A DNA stretch of 58,680 bases from Sphingobacteriales bacterium (GCA_027484425.1 JAIXSZ010000055.1:1-58680), one strand, 5' to 3'; counted from the stretch's first letter, positions 42,986 through 52,898 are shown. A program made the numbers and translations. The notes: generated from the sequence alone by a model not told the origin.

Positions 42986-45136
42986 ATGAAAAAAATGTTT
43001 CTGCTGTTTGCTGCTGTGATGACACTGCAAGGCGCAAGAGCTGATGAGGGTATGTGGATACCAATGCTCATTGGTAAAAATTATGAGGAAATGCAACGAC
43101 TTGGTTTGCGCCTTACAAAAGATGACTTGTATAGTATTAACAATGGTAGTATGAAGGATGCAGTACTACAGTTTGCTGGTGGTTGTACAGGCGAAATGAT
43201 TTCTGACAAAGGGTTGCTGCTGACCAACCACCACTGTGGGTATGATGCCATAGCCAGTCTGAGTACAGTAGACAGAAATTTGTTAGACAATGGTTTTTGG
43301 GCACACAGTATGGCAGAAGAGTTGCCAGCTAAGGGTGTTACCGCACTCTTTTTGCAACGTATGGAAGATGTGACCGATGAGGTGCTCAAAGCTATTGGAA
43401 ACGCAAAAGGCGAAGAATACAATAAAAAATTTGCTGCCATACGTAAAACCATAGAAGATAGAAACACAAATGGTGGAAAGTTAGTTGCAAATGTGAAGGA
43501 TTATTTCAATGGTAATCAGTTCTTTTTGTTGATATACAAACGTTATACTGATGTACGCCTTGTAGGAACTCCACCCAAGTCGTTGGGCAAGTTTGGTGGA
43601 GATACAGACAACTGGATGTGGCCACGCCACACGTCTGACTTTTCAATGTTCAGAGTATATGCAGATGAAAATAATCAGCCTAAAGATTACAGTCCATCAA
43701 ACGTTCCTTATCAACCCAAAAGACACCTGGCAGTATCTGCAAGAGGTGTAGATGAAGGTGACTTTGCGATGGTAATGGGTTATCCTGGTCGCACCAACCG
43801 TTATGAAGTATCGTATGGTGTGGATCTTGCTGTGAATGTAGTTAATCCATCCATTGTAAATTGTCGTGATCTGCGTCTGAACATCATGCGCCGCCATATG
43901 GACAAAAACAAAGCAGTGTACTTGCAACTTACCTCTTCTTATTCTCGTATTGCCAACTATTGGAAATACTTTATAGGACAAACAGAGCAGTTGAAGCGTT
44001 TGGACGTGGTCAACAAAAAAAGAGCTGAAGAAGACGCATTTTCTCAATGGCAACGCAGCAATGATAAGTCTACAGGATTGTTGGGCGATTTTGCCAAAAT
44101 ATACGCTGATTACACTCCATATGCCAAACATTCGGTGTATTATTCTGAAGCATTTCGTGCTCCTGCTCTAACACGTATGGCTGCTGGCCTGAAGCCACTT
44201 TATGATGCTTATGAAAGACATAATGGTAAACTAGAGGAAGATACATTGAAGAAGTACACGAATATGGCTCAAAGCAACTATCGTGCTACTTATAAAGATT
44301 ATGAGATGGCAACAGACAAAGAATTGTTTGCTGAAATGACCAAACTCTACTATGACAATGTGCCTCAAAGTCAGCACCCGGCTATTTATAAAACAATATT
44401 GAAGGGATCTAACAGTGGAAACAAGTCAGTGTATACTGCCTATACAAATACAGTATTTGCTAACACCTTCCTTACTGACAGCAATAGGTTTAATGCATTT
44501 TTGAAATCACCATCTTTCAAAAAACTAAAAGGTGATGCAGCAGTGCAATATGCTATGAGTTTTGTGAGCAACTACTCGAAAAATTATCAGCCAAAGGTTA
44601 CTTCGTTTAACGATCAGAAAGCTGATTTGGCTAGGGAGTACGTAAGTCAGTTGATGCAAATGAAAAAGGGTAAAAAGTTTTACCCAGATGCTAACTCTAC
44701 TATGCGTATCACGTATGGCAAAGTGCTCAGCTATGAGCCAACAGACGGAGTACAGTATAGTTACTTCACTACATTAGACGGACTAATGGCGAAGTATAAG
44801 CCAAACGATGATGAGTTTGATGTACCTGCAGATCTTATAACGCTGTACAAAAACAAAAATTATGGTCGTTGGGCAGATGCAGATGGTACTCTGCACACAT
44901 GTTTCATTACTAATAACGATATAACTGGTGGTAATTCTGGTAGCCCAGTGATCAATGCTAATGGTGAGCTGATAGGTACTGCATTTGATGGTAACTGGGA
45001 GGCAATGAGTGGAGATATAGCGTTCGACAAAAAGTATAAAAGGACAATAGTGTGCGATATACGTTTTGTTCTGTTCTTAATAGATAAAATGGGTAATGCT
45101 GACAATCTGATAAAAGAAATGGATATCAGATATTGA
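42986..45136 (+). CDS. S46 family dipeptidyl peptidase (DPP7/DPP11-like)
   Basis: The 716-residue protein has a signal peptide and the S46 serine-protease signatures: TNHHCGYDAI with the catalytic His (82/83), and NDITGGNSGSPVIN with the nucleophile Ser near the C-terminal end. S46 enzymes remove dipeptides from peptide N-termini in the periplasm and let asaccharolytic Bacteroidota feed on peptides. The GTAFDGNWEAM segment has Gly where the acid-specific DPP11 type has Arg, which suggests DPP7-type preference for hydrophobic residues; that reading relies on remembered family knowledge. Monocistronic. Confidence 0.92.
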   Translation: MKKMFLLFAAVMTLQGARADEGMWIPMLIGKNYEEMQRLGLRLTKDDLYSINNGSMKDAVLQFAGGCTGEMISDKGLLLTNHHCGYDAIASLSTVDRNLLDNGFWAHSMAEELPAKGVTALFLQRMEDVTDEVLKAIGNAKGEEYNKKFAAIRKTIEDRNTNGGKLVANVKDYFNGNQFFLLIYKRYTDVRLVGTPPKSLGKFGGDTDNWMWPRHTSDFSMFRVYADENNQPKDYSPSNVPYQPKRHLAVSARGVDEGDFAMVMGYPGRTNRYEVSYGVDLAVNVVNPSIVNCRDLRLNIMRRHMDKNKAVYLQLTSSYSRIANYWKYFIGQTEQLKRLDVVNKKRAEEDAFSQWQRSNDKSTGLLGDFAKIYADYTPYAKHSVYYSEAFRAPALTRMAAGLKPLYDAYERHNGKLEEDTLKKYTNMAQSNYRATYKDYEMATDKELFAEMTKLYYDNVPQSQHPAIYKTILKGSNSGNKSVYTAYTNTVFANTFLTDSNRFNAFLKSPSFKKLKGDAAVQYAMSFVSNYSKNYQPKVTSFNDQKADLAREYVSQLMQMKKGKKFYPDANSTMRITYGKVLSYEPTDGVQYSYFTTLDGLMAKYKPNDDEFDVPADLITLYKNKNYGRWADADGTLHTCFITNNDITGGNSGSPVINANGELIGTAFDGNWEAMSGDIAFDKKYKRTIVCDIRFVLFLIDKMGNADNLIKEMDIRY

Positions 45137-45160
45137 TAGGTTATTTTATATATTTTGTAG

Positions 45161-45192
45161 AGCGGTGGGTAATATTACCTGCCGCTTTTTTT
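45161..45192 (+). terminator. Rho-independent terminator of the S46 peptidase gene
   Basis: AGCGG with an inner GGTAAT/ATTACC stem and CCGCT, followed by TTTTTTTG. Confidence 0.8.
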
Positions 45193-45244
45193 GTTGGTCA
45201 TAGCTACCATTAATTAAAGTGCTGCACAACCAGATAAAGTTGCC

Positions 45245-45295
45245 ATGATACAATGCAAAAAGCCGCTCAAAGAGCGGCTTTTTGCATTGTATCAT
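45245..45295. terminator. Large perfect palindrome, bidirectional terminator
   Basis: 24-base arms (45245-45268 and 45272-45295) match perfectly around a 3-base AAA loop. The core GCCGCTC/GAGCGGC with flanking A and T runs forms a strong terminator in both directions, between the convergent S46 peptidase and metK genes. It follows the metK stop by only 12 bases. Confidence 0.85.
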
Positions 45296-45306
45296 AAATT
45301 TATTTC

Positions 45307-46560
45307 TTATTTTATTTTGAAAGCTTTCTTAACCTTAGCTACATAGTCAAGTTTTTCCCAAGTAAACAGTTCTACTTTCATTGTTTTTGATTTACCATCT
45401 ACACTTTTGAAAGTTTTTGTTACTGTTTCTGGTACACGACCCATGTGACCATAAGCAGCGCATTCGCTATACATAGGCTGACGAAGTTTCAGACGCTCTT
45501 CGATGAAGTAAGGGCGCATATCAAATATTTCGCTTAGTATTTTAGCTATTTCGCCATCAGTCATTTCTACTTTAGATGTACCGTAAGTGTTAACATACAG
45601 TCCCATTGGTTCGGCAACGCCTATAGCGTAAGATACCTGTACAAGTACCTCATCGCATACACCCGCAGCTACCATATTTTTGGCTATGTGACGTGTAGCG
45701 TATGCTGCAGAGCGGTCTACCTTGCTTGGATCTTTACCAGAGAATGCGCCACCACCGTGTGCACCTTTACCACCGTAAGTGTCTACTATTATCTTGCGAC
45801 CAGTAAGACCAGTATCTCCGTGAGGTCCGCCTATAACAAATTTACCAGTAGGATTGATGTGATATTTTATTTCCTCGTTGAACAAGTGTTTGTACTGAGG
45901 ATAGCTTTTCAAAATGCGAGGAATCAAAACAGTTTTTACATCCTTAGTGATTCTTTCTTGCATTGCTTTTTCTTCAGCAAAGTCATCATGCTGAGTAGAA
46001 ATAACTATTGCATCGATACGTACTGGTTTGTTGTTGTCGTCATACTCCAGTGTTACTTGGCTTTTTGCATCTGGACGCAGATACTTCATTTGTTTACCTT
46101 CGCGGCGTATTGCAGCCAGTTGCAACAACAAGTTGTGAGCAAGGTCAAGAGCCAACGGCATGTAGTTAGCAGTCTCGTTGGTAGCATAACCAAACATCAT
46201 ACCTTGGTCGCCAGCACCTTGTTCTTCTTTTTTCTTTTTGTCCACACCCTGATTGATGTCTGCAGACTGCTCGTGTATAGCAGATAGTACACCACAAGAA
46301 TGAGCTTCAAACATGTATTCGCTTTTGGTATAACCTATACGGGCTATTACCTCGCGAGCGATAGTTTGTACATCTATGTAGGTATTACATTTTACTTCTC
46401 CGGCTAATACTACCTGTCCTGTTGTTACCAGCGTTTCGCAAGCTATTTTTGATTGCGGATCCCAGGCAAGGAAGTTGTCTACCAATGCGTCTGATATCTG
46501 GTCGGCTACTTTATCTGGATGGCCTTCTGATACTGATTCTGATGTGAATAAATACGACAT
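45307..46560 (-). CDS. metK: S-adenosylmethionine synthetase MetK
   Basis: The 417-residue enzyme makes S-adenosylmethionine from methionine and ATP. Signatures are complete: [20 protein letters not shown] at the start, the [12 protein letters not shown] loop near 120, and [16 protein letters not shown] near 268. A Lys-rich insertion (VDKKKKEEQ, about 108-116) lies just before the GAGDQG loop, as in other Bacteroidota MetK. No SAM riboswitch was recognised in the 200 bases upstream. Confidence 0.96.
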   Translation of the reverse strand: MSYLFTSESVSEGHPDKVADQISDALVDNFLAWDPQSKIACETLVTTGQVVLAGEVKCNTYIDVQTIAREVIARIGYTKSEYMFEAHSCGVLSAIHEQSADINQGVDKKKKEEQGAGDQGMMFGYATNETANYMPLALDLAHNLLLQLAAIRREGKQMKYLRPDAKSQVTLEYDDNNKPVRIDAIVISTQHDDFAEEKAMQERITKDVKTVLIPRILKSYPQYKHLFNEEIKYHINPTGKFVIGGPHGDTGLTGRKIIVDTYGGKGAHGGGAFSGKDPSKVDRSAAYATRHIAKNMVAAGVCDEVLVQVSYAIGVAEPMGLYVNTYGTSKVEMTDGEIAKILSEIFDMRPYFIEERLKLRQPMYSECAAYGHMGRVPETVTKTFKSVDGKSKTMKVELFTWEKLDYVAKVKKAFKIK

Positions 46561-46610
46561 TTTTTGTTCGGAAATTTTGGATTAAAAATAAGTTTGTATC
46601 GGTTATGGCG

Positions 46611-46619
46611 GCAAATGTA
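46611..46619 (-). promoter_or_regulatory. -7 element upstream of metK
   Basis: TACATTTGC on the minus strand is an exact match to the -7 consensus, about 50 bases before the metK ATG. Confidence 0.45.
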
Positions 46620-46803
46620 TGAATTGTTATGTGTATTTCTGCTTTTTGAATCTGTTTTCTGTGGTTTATAATCAGAAAATTACTCTATTGTAGCTAAAAA
46701 TTGTGCGTGTTTACATTTTCTTACACATTCTAATTTGCTTGGGTGCACAATTTCAAATGATAATTTACTGTAGCTAATAGATGTATATTTGTATGGTCTG
46801 GTC

Positions 46804-49800
46804 ATGAAATACTATATACTCTTATTTTTTTGTTTGTTTTTTGGTTCTGCTACTGCACAGCAAACGGGTATGCAGCCTCAGGAAAGGAACTATTCAACCT
46901 TTTCGACCAATAAAACTTACATCACAGCCGAATCAAGACAGTATAATGGTCTACACCAACATCACCCTGATTTTGGTGAGGAGCAGCGCGACGCACCACC
47001 TGAGGATTGTTTTGAAGACATAGCTGCAAGAACTGAGTACACGAGGAAATACATAAAATCTGGTACGAATGGTAAGGAGATAATGTTGCAATCTTCCACA
47101 GCCCCCTTGCATTACAAAGATAAAGAAGGTAGATGGCGAGCAATAAACAGCAAATTGAAGCCCAGCGGTAAGGGAGTGTATCAGGCTACTGAACAGCCTG
47201 AGCCAATAACTATTGATGCGGTGGAAGGGTATACCAAATTAGTGACAGGCGAAAATGCAATTCAATTCAACCGAAATCTAGAACTCATACATCTCTTGCC
47301 AGATGGCAGCGAGCAATTGCTGGGCAATGCCAACTGGGGCAATCATACTGCTGGCGACGATGGTGTGTATGTAACTGATATATGGCCGGGTATAGATATG
47401 GAAATATATGTTTGGCGGGGAGCAGTGAAAACTAACTTTTACCTCAAACATGCTATGTCATCTCTAGCCAGTGGAATACTTATTATTCGTGACCATTGGC
47501 AGCAAGGAGATGGACTTAGATGCTCAGTGGGCGACACTACCGGATACAAAGGCAATTTCGATTTGCTAGATGCTAAGGGTGCTGTCCAGTATAGGGTAGG
47601 AGCTGCTACTTTTTATCAGCACGATAGTGTAGCTACCACGCTGCAAAATATCGGTTACAACATACGTAGAGGCTATCTAGACATAGTGGTGCCAACTGCC
47701 TACCTCAACAAACCCGCAAGCGCATACCCAATAGTTATAGACCCATTGGTATCTACAGCCACAGTATCAGGGGTGGGAGGGTCGTCGTACAGCCCTGCCA
47801 AAACCATAAGTTGCAACTACGTAAACGCTGCCAATGTGCCGCCAAATGTTACAGTAACAGATGTGCGTTGGTCATTTAACTATCTGGCTAGTGGTGGCGC
47901 ACTGTTGCTGCACGGTGCTGTAGATTTTATGCTAGGTACTTGTCGTAGTCCTGGTGTGGGTGGTTTTTTCTGGTATTGCAATTTGGCGAGCCCTGGGACT
48001 TGCACGGGTACTAATGTTTCTATATTTTCAGATATAGCTGGGTGCATGCCGCCGCCGCAGTGTGCCGGTTATCCCCTCAATCTTAATATGCGTTTTTACC
48101 AAAACTATGCTACTACTACTCCCTGTGCCACTACTTACATTACTGCTGGTTCACCGCTTACAGTGACTGTATATGGCAGAACGGTAGAAACTGCACCCAT
48201 TAGCTCTGTAGGTGGCTGGACCTCTATATGTCTTGGTCAGTCTGTTACTTTGTCTACCTTGCCCACGTTTGGTGTGCCTCCTTATAGTTACTCATGGTCG
48301 CCCAGTGGGGCCACGACCAGCCCGGTTACACTCACACCCTCAGCTACCACCCCGTATACAGTTACGGTGACCGATGCTTGTGGCCAAACTGCGACTGCAG
48401 CACAGACTATATTGGTGAACCCGATAGCGCCCATTACAGGCAGTAGCATAGTATGCGTGGGTAGCAGTACGGCGTTGCTCAATCCTACTGCAGGTGGCAC
48501 ATGGAGCAGTACCAATACTGCTGTTGCGGTAGTGGGGCCCACTACTGGTTTGGTGAGTGGGGTGTCGGCTGGCACTACTACAATTTCTTATATTACATCT
48601 GCTGGCTGTTATGCAACCCGTATTATCACCGTTACCCCTATGCCTTCTGCGATTGCAGGCAGTGCTGCACTGTGTGTGGGTACCACCACTACCCTCAGCA
48701 ACGCTACGCCTGGCGGCACTTGGTCCAGTGGAAACGTAGCTGTAGCCATAGTAGGTGCAGGTACAGGCACGGTGACAGGCATTGCTATTGGTACGGCTGC
48801 CATTACCTACACTACTAGCCCAGGTTGCGCGGCTGCAGTAGTTGTTACGGTTTACCCCAATCCCACAATAGCTGGTGTCACAGGTACCAACCCTACTACT
48901 TGTGGCGGCACTAATGGTGCCATCACCATCACAGGTCTTGTGGCGGGAACGGTATATACAGTCAATTATACCACCGGTGGCGGTCCTGTGTCGCTTACTC
49001 TTACTGTAGGTAGTGGGGGAGTGATAGTTATTACTGGTCTTATCGCTGGCATCTACTCAGGTATTAATGTAGTATCGCCTATGGGGTGTATAGGTGCTTA
49101 TGCTGGAACTGTAACGCTTACCGACGATGGCACACCACCCATGCCGGTAGCTACAAACAACAGCCCCGTGTGCGAGGGCGATATTATCAAACTTTCAGCT
49201 ACTAGCGCGCTTGGCGTCACTTACACCTGGTGGGGCCCCGGTGGGTTTACCTCTACATTGCAGCACCCCGAGATATCCCCTTCTACTGCTGCTCATGCAG
49301 GTGTATACTCAGTTACGGCCACTTTGCTGGGCTGTGTTACACTGCCGGCTACTACTACAGTTACCGTCAACCCAATGCCGAGAATATGGGGATTGACTGC
49401 TACTAATCCGGTAAGATGTGGGGGCAATGAAGGCTCCATAACGCTGCAAGGGCTATTGCCCGGTCAGGGATACAACATAGGTTATATGCGCGATGGTATG
49501 CCTGTAATCATCATTGCCACCGCTGATGCCTCAGGCAATGTAACTATATTCGGACTCTATGCTGGCACCTACACCAGTTTTTATGCCGAGGCTAATACAT
49601 GTACTTCCGCATTGGCAGGACCTGTAACTCTTACCGATCCTAATCTGCCCCCACCGTCTGTTATTAGTAGCAATGCACCAGTATGTGTGGGTGCTACGCT
49701 ACTACTATATGGCACTAACGATAGACCAGGTGGCACCTACACCTGGACTGGTCCTGATGGCTATACTAGTACGCAGCAAAACCCTGTGATACACAATGTA

Positions 49801-50409
49801 AGTATAGCCGCACAAGGAGTATATACACTACAATATACCCTACTCAACTGTACTAGCATAGCTACAGACTACATTCAACTACAAGCACCAGTGGAACTAA
49901 AAGATGTAACCGCTAGTAGGTACCTCATACCTTTTGGCGATAGTGTGCAACTGAATGTAAGTGGTGCTGCCTACTACATCTGGACGCCGCAAAACGGTAC
50001 CCTCAGCGATCATTACATATACAACCCCATAGCCAAACCCCGCGACTCGATAACCATTTACAAAGTATATGGCATGAACGAATGGGCATGCCGCGACTCT
50101 GCCACTATAACCATACGTGTGTTTTTCGAGGAAGACGAATACATACCCAATGCCTTTACCCCAAATGGCGATGGCAGGAACGACATATTCAGGATAGGCA
50201 AAATGAAGTACAAAAAACTGGTAGACTTTACCATTTACAACCGCTGGGGGCAAGAAGTATACCATAATCCCTACGACCCTAATGCTGGCTGGGATGGTAC
50301 CTCTTGGGGCACCCCTCAAGACATGGGTGTGTACTACTATAGCATAATGATAGAAACTGCAGGTGGTAAGGTGAAGCAGTACAAAGGAGATGTCACTTTG
50401 ATAAGGTAA
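46804..50409 (+). CDS. Large Ig-repeat cell-surface protein with CHU_C T9SS domain
   Basis: The start is set at the ATG at 46804, giving a signal peptide ending ATAQQ. The 1201-residue protein has an N-terminal region (about 20-320) without a recognised domain but ending YPIVIDPLV, then PKD/Ig-like domains, two bacterial Ig (Big2-like) repeats (about 545-690) each with a CVG start and a GxTWSS core, and two copies of a roughly 180-residue Cys-containing module (CGG(T/N)xGxI and PVCxG starts). It ends with the CHU_C domain: FTPNGDGRNDIF, YNRWGQEVY, KGDVTLIR. It should be exported by the T9SS and held at the surface. The large size and repeats suggest adhesion or a structural role. Confidence 0.85.
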   Translation: MKYYILLFFCLFFGSATAQQTGMQPQERNYSTFSTNKTYITAESRQYNGLHQHHPDFGEEQRDAPPEDCFEDIAARTEYTRKYIKSGTNGKEIMLQSSTAPLHYKDKEGRWRAINSKLKPSGKGVYQATEQPEPITIDAVEGYTKLVTGENAIQFNRNLELIHLLPDGSEQLLGNANWGNHTAGDDGVYVTDIWPGIDMEIYVWRGAVKTNFYLKHAMSSLASGILIIRDHWQQGDGLRCSVGDTTGYKGNFDLLDAKGAVQYRVGAATFYQHDSVATTLQNIGYNIRRGYLDIVVPTAYLNKPASAYPIVIDPLVSTATVSGVGGSSYSPAKTISCNYVNAANVPPNVTVTDVRWSFNYLASGGALLLHGAVDFMLGTCRSPGVGGFFWYCNLASPGTCTGTNVSIFSDIAGCMPPPQCAGYPLNLNMRFYQNYATTTPCATTYITAGSPLTVTVYGRTVETAPISSVGGWTSICLGQSVTLSTLPTFGVPPYSYSWSPSGATTSPVTLTPSATTPYTVTVTDACGQTATAAQTILVNPIAPITGSSIVCVGSSTALLNPTAGGTWSSTNTAVAVVGPTTGLVSGVSAGTTTISYITSAGCYATRIITVTPMPSAIAGSAALCVGTTTTLSNATPGGTWSSGNVAVAIVGAGTGTVTGIAIGTAAITYTTSPGCAAAVVVTVYPNPTIAGVTGTNPTTCGGTNGAITITGLVAGTVYTVNYTTGGGPVSLTLTVGSGGVIVITGLIAGIYSGINVVSPMGCIGAYAGTVTLTDDGTPPMPVATNNSPVCEGDIIKLSATSALGVTYTWWGPGGFTSTLQHPEISPSTAAHAGVYSVTATLLGCVTLPATTTVTVNPMPRIWGLTATNPVRCGGNEGSITLQGLLPGQGYNIGYMRDGMPVIIIATADASGNVTIFGLYAGTYTSFYAEANTCTSALAGPVTLTDPNLPPPSVISSNAPVCVGATLLLYGTNDRPGGTYTWTGPDGYTSTQQNPVIHNVSIAAQGVYTLQYTLLNCTSIATDYIQLQAPVELKDVTASRYLIPFGDSVQLNVSGAAYYIWTPQNGTLSDHYIYNPIAKPRDSITIYKVYGMNEWACRDSATITIRVFFEEDEYIPNAFTPNGDGRNDIFRIGKMKYKKLVDFTIYNRWGQEVYHNPYDPNAGWDGTSWGTPQDMGVYYYSIMIETAGGKVKQYKGDVTLIR

Positions 50410-50419
50410 GCACCAGCCA

Positions 50420-50827
50420 CTAATCTTCGAGCTTGAAGATAACGGGCATATTAAACCACACCTTTACACACTTGCCGTTTTGTTTACCAGGCTTCCAGGC
50501 AGGCATACCTTTTATTACGCGTATCACTTCCTCGTCGCAGCCACCACCTATTGCCTTTATTATGCGTATGCTATCTAGGCTGCCATCTTCCTGTACTATA
50601 AACGAAGCTCCTACTCTGCCTTCTATATTATTTTTGCGCGCCTTTTTGGGGTACTTTAAATGCTTGGCCAAGTATTCGCCTACATTAAAAGGGCATCTTG
50701 GCATTACTTCGACATACTTAAACTCCTTGCCATCATCCTCTTTTTGCACTTCGGGCGTTACCTGAGCTGTAAGGCAGTGGCTGGAAGTAAGTAAACAAGC
50801 AATCAACAAGATTTTGGAAATAGTCAT
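50420..50827 (-). CDS. TonB C-terminal domain protein (copy 1)
   Basis: The start is the ATG at 50827; a TTG at 50848 would add seven residues. The 135-residue protein begins with a signal-like hydrophobic stretch ending LTAQ rather than the Pro-rich, membrane-anchored N-terminus of classic TonB. The TonB C-domain (about 45-135) has YPKKARKNNIEGRV, SFIVQEDGSLDSI, GGGCDEEVIRVI and MPAWKPGKQNGKCV. No exbB or exbD is nearby. It may be a secreted TonB-like domain rather than a true energy transducer. Copy 2 lies 115 bases upstream on the same strand. Confidence 0.8.
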   Translation of the reverse strand: MTISKILLIACLLTSSHCLTAQVTPEVQKEDDGKEFKYVEVMPRCPFNVGEYLAKHLKYPKKARKNNIEGRVGASFIVQEDGSLDSIRIIKAIGGGCDEEVIRVIKGMPAWKPGKQNGKCVKVWFNMPVIFKLED

Positions 50828-50844
50828 AAGTAAAAAATATGTGC

Positions 50845-50853
50845 GCAAATGTA
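50845..50853 (-). promoter_or_regulatory. -7 element of TonB-domain copy 1
   Basis: TACATTTGC on the minus strand, 17 bases before the ATG; the same element is kept in copy 2. Confidence 0.5.
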
Positions 50854-50941
50854 TCCTATAAAAACAGTAAGAATTAGGTGTTTCCGTTGATTTTTGTCAA
50901 TGCTACAAAAAACGATAATACCTGTTTGTAATCAGGATTCA

Positions 50942-51340
50942 CTAATCTTCCAGTTTGAAAACAACAGGTAAAAAGAATTTCACCCTTACAATTTTGCCAT
51001 TATGTTTGCCCGGCTTCCATGCTGGCATACCTTCTATTATTCTTATCACCTCTTCGTCGCAGCCACCACCTATGCCATTTACTATTTTTATACTATCCAG
51101 ACTGCCATTTTTATTTACAATAAACGACACTATTACCCGACCTTCTATATTGTTTTTACGAGCGTAGAAGGGATATATTAAATGTTCAGATAAGTACTCG
51201 CCAATGTCATAGGGGAAAACGGGCATCTGATCAATCTTGGAATTAACCTTTACGTCATGTTCTTCTGTGGTTACTTGAGCAGTGATTGAGTAGCTTACAG
51301 CCGACAGGCATACTACTAATAGGATTTTGGGAATAGTCAT
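50942..51340 (-). CDS. TonB C-terminal domain protein (copy 2)
   Basis: This 132-residue paralogue of copy 1 shares the signal-like start (MTIPKILLVVCLS, ending ITAQ) and the whole C-domain, ending in an identical KLED. Differences are concentrated in the linker (residues 22-45) and in the strand after the conserved Trp. The conserved TonB motifs (YARKNNIEGRV, GGGCDEEVIRII, PAWKPGKHNGK) are intact. Being separately promoted but near-identical in design, the two may serve different outer-membrane receptors. Confidence 0.8.
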   Translation of the reverse strand: MTIPKILLVVCLSAVSYSITAQVTTEEHDVKVNSKIDQMPVFPYDIGEYLSEHLIYPFYARKNNIEGRVIVSFIVNKNGSLDSIKIVNGIGGGCDEEVIRIIEGMPAWKPGKHNGKIVRVKFFLPVVFKLED

Positions 51341-51358
51341 AAGTACAAAAGTATATTC

Positions 51359-51367
51359 GCAAATGTA
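51359..51367 (-). promoter_or_regulatory. -7 element of TonB-domain copy 2
   Basis: TACATTTGC on the minus strand, 18 bases before the ATG. Upstream, 51402-51426 forms a perfect 9-base inverted repeat (GATTTTTGT/ACAAAAATC) that is nearly kept in copy 1 and could be an operator. Confidence 0.5.
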
Positions 51368-51485
51368 TCCTTTAAAACAGTAAGAATTAGTAACGACAAG
51401 TGATTTTTGTCAATGCCACAAAAATCAATAATACCTGTTTGTAATCAGGTGCTATAATCTTACTTTTGCACCTCGTTATACATTA

Positions 51486-51557
51486 GGTCTCATAGTTCAA
51501 TGGATAGAATAGAAGTTTCCTAAACTTTAGATCCAAGTTCGATTCTTGGTGAGACCA
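51486..51557 (+). tRNA. tRNA-Arg (anticodon CCU)
   Basis: Acceptor GGTCTCA/TGAGACC, D stem GTTC/GAAT (one G-T pair), anticodon stem GAAGT/ACTTT around loop TTCCTAA (anticodon CCT), a 4-base variable loop and T arm CCAAG/CTTGG with TTCGATT. CCA is not encoded. Confidence 0.92.
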
Positions 51558-51565
51558 CACTTCAC

Positions 51566-51595
51566 AAAACCCTCGCTCAGCGAGGGTTTTTGTTT
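51566..51595 (+). terminator. Rho-independent terminator of tRNA-Arg
   Basis: AAAACCCTCGCT pairs with AGCGAGGGTTTT, followed by a T run, starting 8 bases after the tRNA. Confidence 0.88.
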
Positions 51596-51835
51596 TCACT
51601 TCTTAGGAAAATATGAACTTCTCTAATCATACTTAAGCATTTCAATAGTACAAAAAACCTAGTAGCATTCGGAGAGCTGTCTGCGACAGATATGTAATGC
51701 TCAGATTATTTTAAATGATAACACTAACCTACTAATGTAAGTGGCTAATTAGGGGTTTTAGTTTTGTAAGTCCACATTTTTATATCTTTTTCGATAATAC
51801 AAATTAGAGAGGTTGGTTTTTAACGACAAGTGCGT

Positions 51836-52519
51836 ATGAGTAAGAGAACTGAATTTTACCTGCAAAAAGGTGCAATACATAATCATCTGGAGCTGCTGGA
51901 AACGTCAGAAGCCTGTTTATGGTTCATAGATAAAAACTACAACCTATTGTCGTTCAATAGTATATATTCGAGGCATATGCAAATCTTCGCAAATGTTGTG
52001 CCCAACATTGGAGATAAGGATATTGTTTTAGCATGTTTCCCAAAGGCTTTTGCAGATGGTATACTTGAAATGTATCAGCAGGCTCTATCGGGAGAGGTGG
52101 TCAAGGCAATGGACAAGGGTTTTAATGAGGATGGAACTGAAACAGATGTTATGATGATTTTTAAGCCTGTTTATGATGATGATAGTTCCCTTTTAGGTGT
52201 TAGTTGTATGAGAAGAGATATTTCTGATTATTTGAAAACCAAAAAAAATCTTGAGGAGAAGGAGAATAGAATTGCTGAAATGCTGTGGCAGCAATCACAT
52301 CTATACAGAGGGCCTTTAGCTACTGCCATGGGAATTGTAAATCTATTAATTGAAGAGACTTCCGATAGAACATTATCAGATAAAGAATGTAAAGATCTTA
52401 TTATTGCAATAAGAGATAAGTTGTTAGAACTAGATCAAGTCATACACCACATTTCGAAAGAATCACTGCACAAAGCGTTTGCGTGGTTGTTTTGCATTCA
52501 AATCATGTTTTCTATATAG
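51836..52519 (+). CDS. PAS domain protein with DHp-like helix but no ATPase domain
   Basis: The start is the ATG at 51836 (a GTG two codons upstream is possible). The 227-residue protein has a PAS domain (about 18-130; LETSEACLWFIDKNYNLLSFN, then MMIFKPVYDDDSSLLGVSCMRRDIS), a coiled linker, and a segment QQSHLYRGPLATAMGIVNLL (His155) that looks like the dimerisation/phosphorylation helix of Bacteroidota histidine kinases. It stops soon after, at KAFAWLFCIQIMFSI, with no N, G1 or G2 boxes. No ATPase-like continuation was found in the next 380 bases in any frame. It may be a truncated kinase or a kinase regulator. Confidence 0.7.
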   Translation: MSKRTEFYLQKGAIHNHLELLETSEACLWFIDKNYNLLSFNSIYSRHMQIFANVVPNIGDKDIVLACFPKAFADGILEMYQQALSGEVVKAMDKGFNEDGTETDVMMIFKPVYDDDSSLLGVSCMRRDISDYLKTKKNLEEKENRIAEMLWQQSHLYRGPLATAMGIVNLLIEETSDRTLSDKECKDLIIAIRDKLLELDQVIHHISKESLHKAFAWLFCIQIMFSI

Positions 52520-52898
52520 TATACAGATACACACTAACAATCGAAAGCAGGATAATAACTTTATCATCAACTCTAAAAAATGCAATTTAACCGTGTGTGT
52601 ATACTGAAATGTAGTAATCCTTATGGTAATTGTTTAATGAAGATGCCAACATTCATTCATTAAATAGGTCCACAATTATTTAGTTGCTTCCCTGACTTTA
52701 GTATTCATCGTAAAATTCCGACCGCAAACACATATTGTATTGTACGAAAAAAATAATGTGTGGCATTACTAAAATTGATGGAATGCTACTTATAGTATTA
52801 TTTGTTATTCACTAGTACTTTGTTTTCTGACAAATAAAAATTGTAAAAAAATGAAATATTTTATCAAATTATTAAATTAACTTCGTAAAAATAATTTT
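52520..52898. other. AT-rich intergenic region
   Basis: About 380 bases, strongly AT-rich, without an ORF of coding character or a recognisable RNA gene. It separates the PAS protein from the two small membrane-protein genes and may hold their promoter; no clean -7 element was seen. Confidence 0.3.

Larger units (their letters stand above)
50420..51448. repeat. Tandem duplication of a TonB-domain gene with its promoter region
   Basis: The unit 50420-50938 (gene plus upstream) is repeated as 50942-51448. Both the coding parts and the roughly 110 bases upstream are alike, including a -7 element, an ATTTTTGTCAATGC segment and the end AATACCTGTTTGTAATCAGG. Copies have diverged by many point changes, so this is not recent. 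Confidence 0.8.

Noticed and set aside
46561..46803. SAM riboswitch before metK
   Set aside because: I looked for SAM-I/SAM-II-like stems and found none that I could support; only a -7 element is visible.
48288..48818. ORFs opposite and within the Ig-repeat protein
   Set aside because: They arise from the repetitive Gly/Thr codons of the sense gene.
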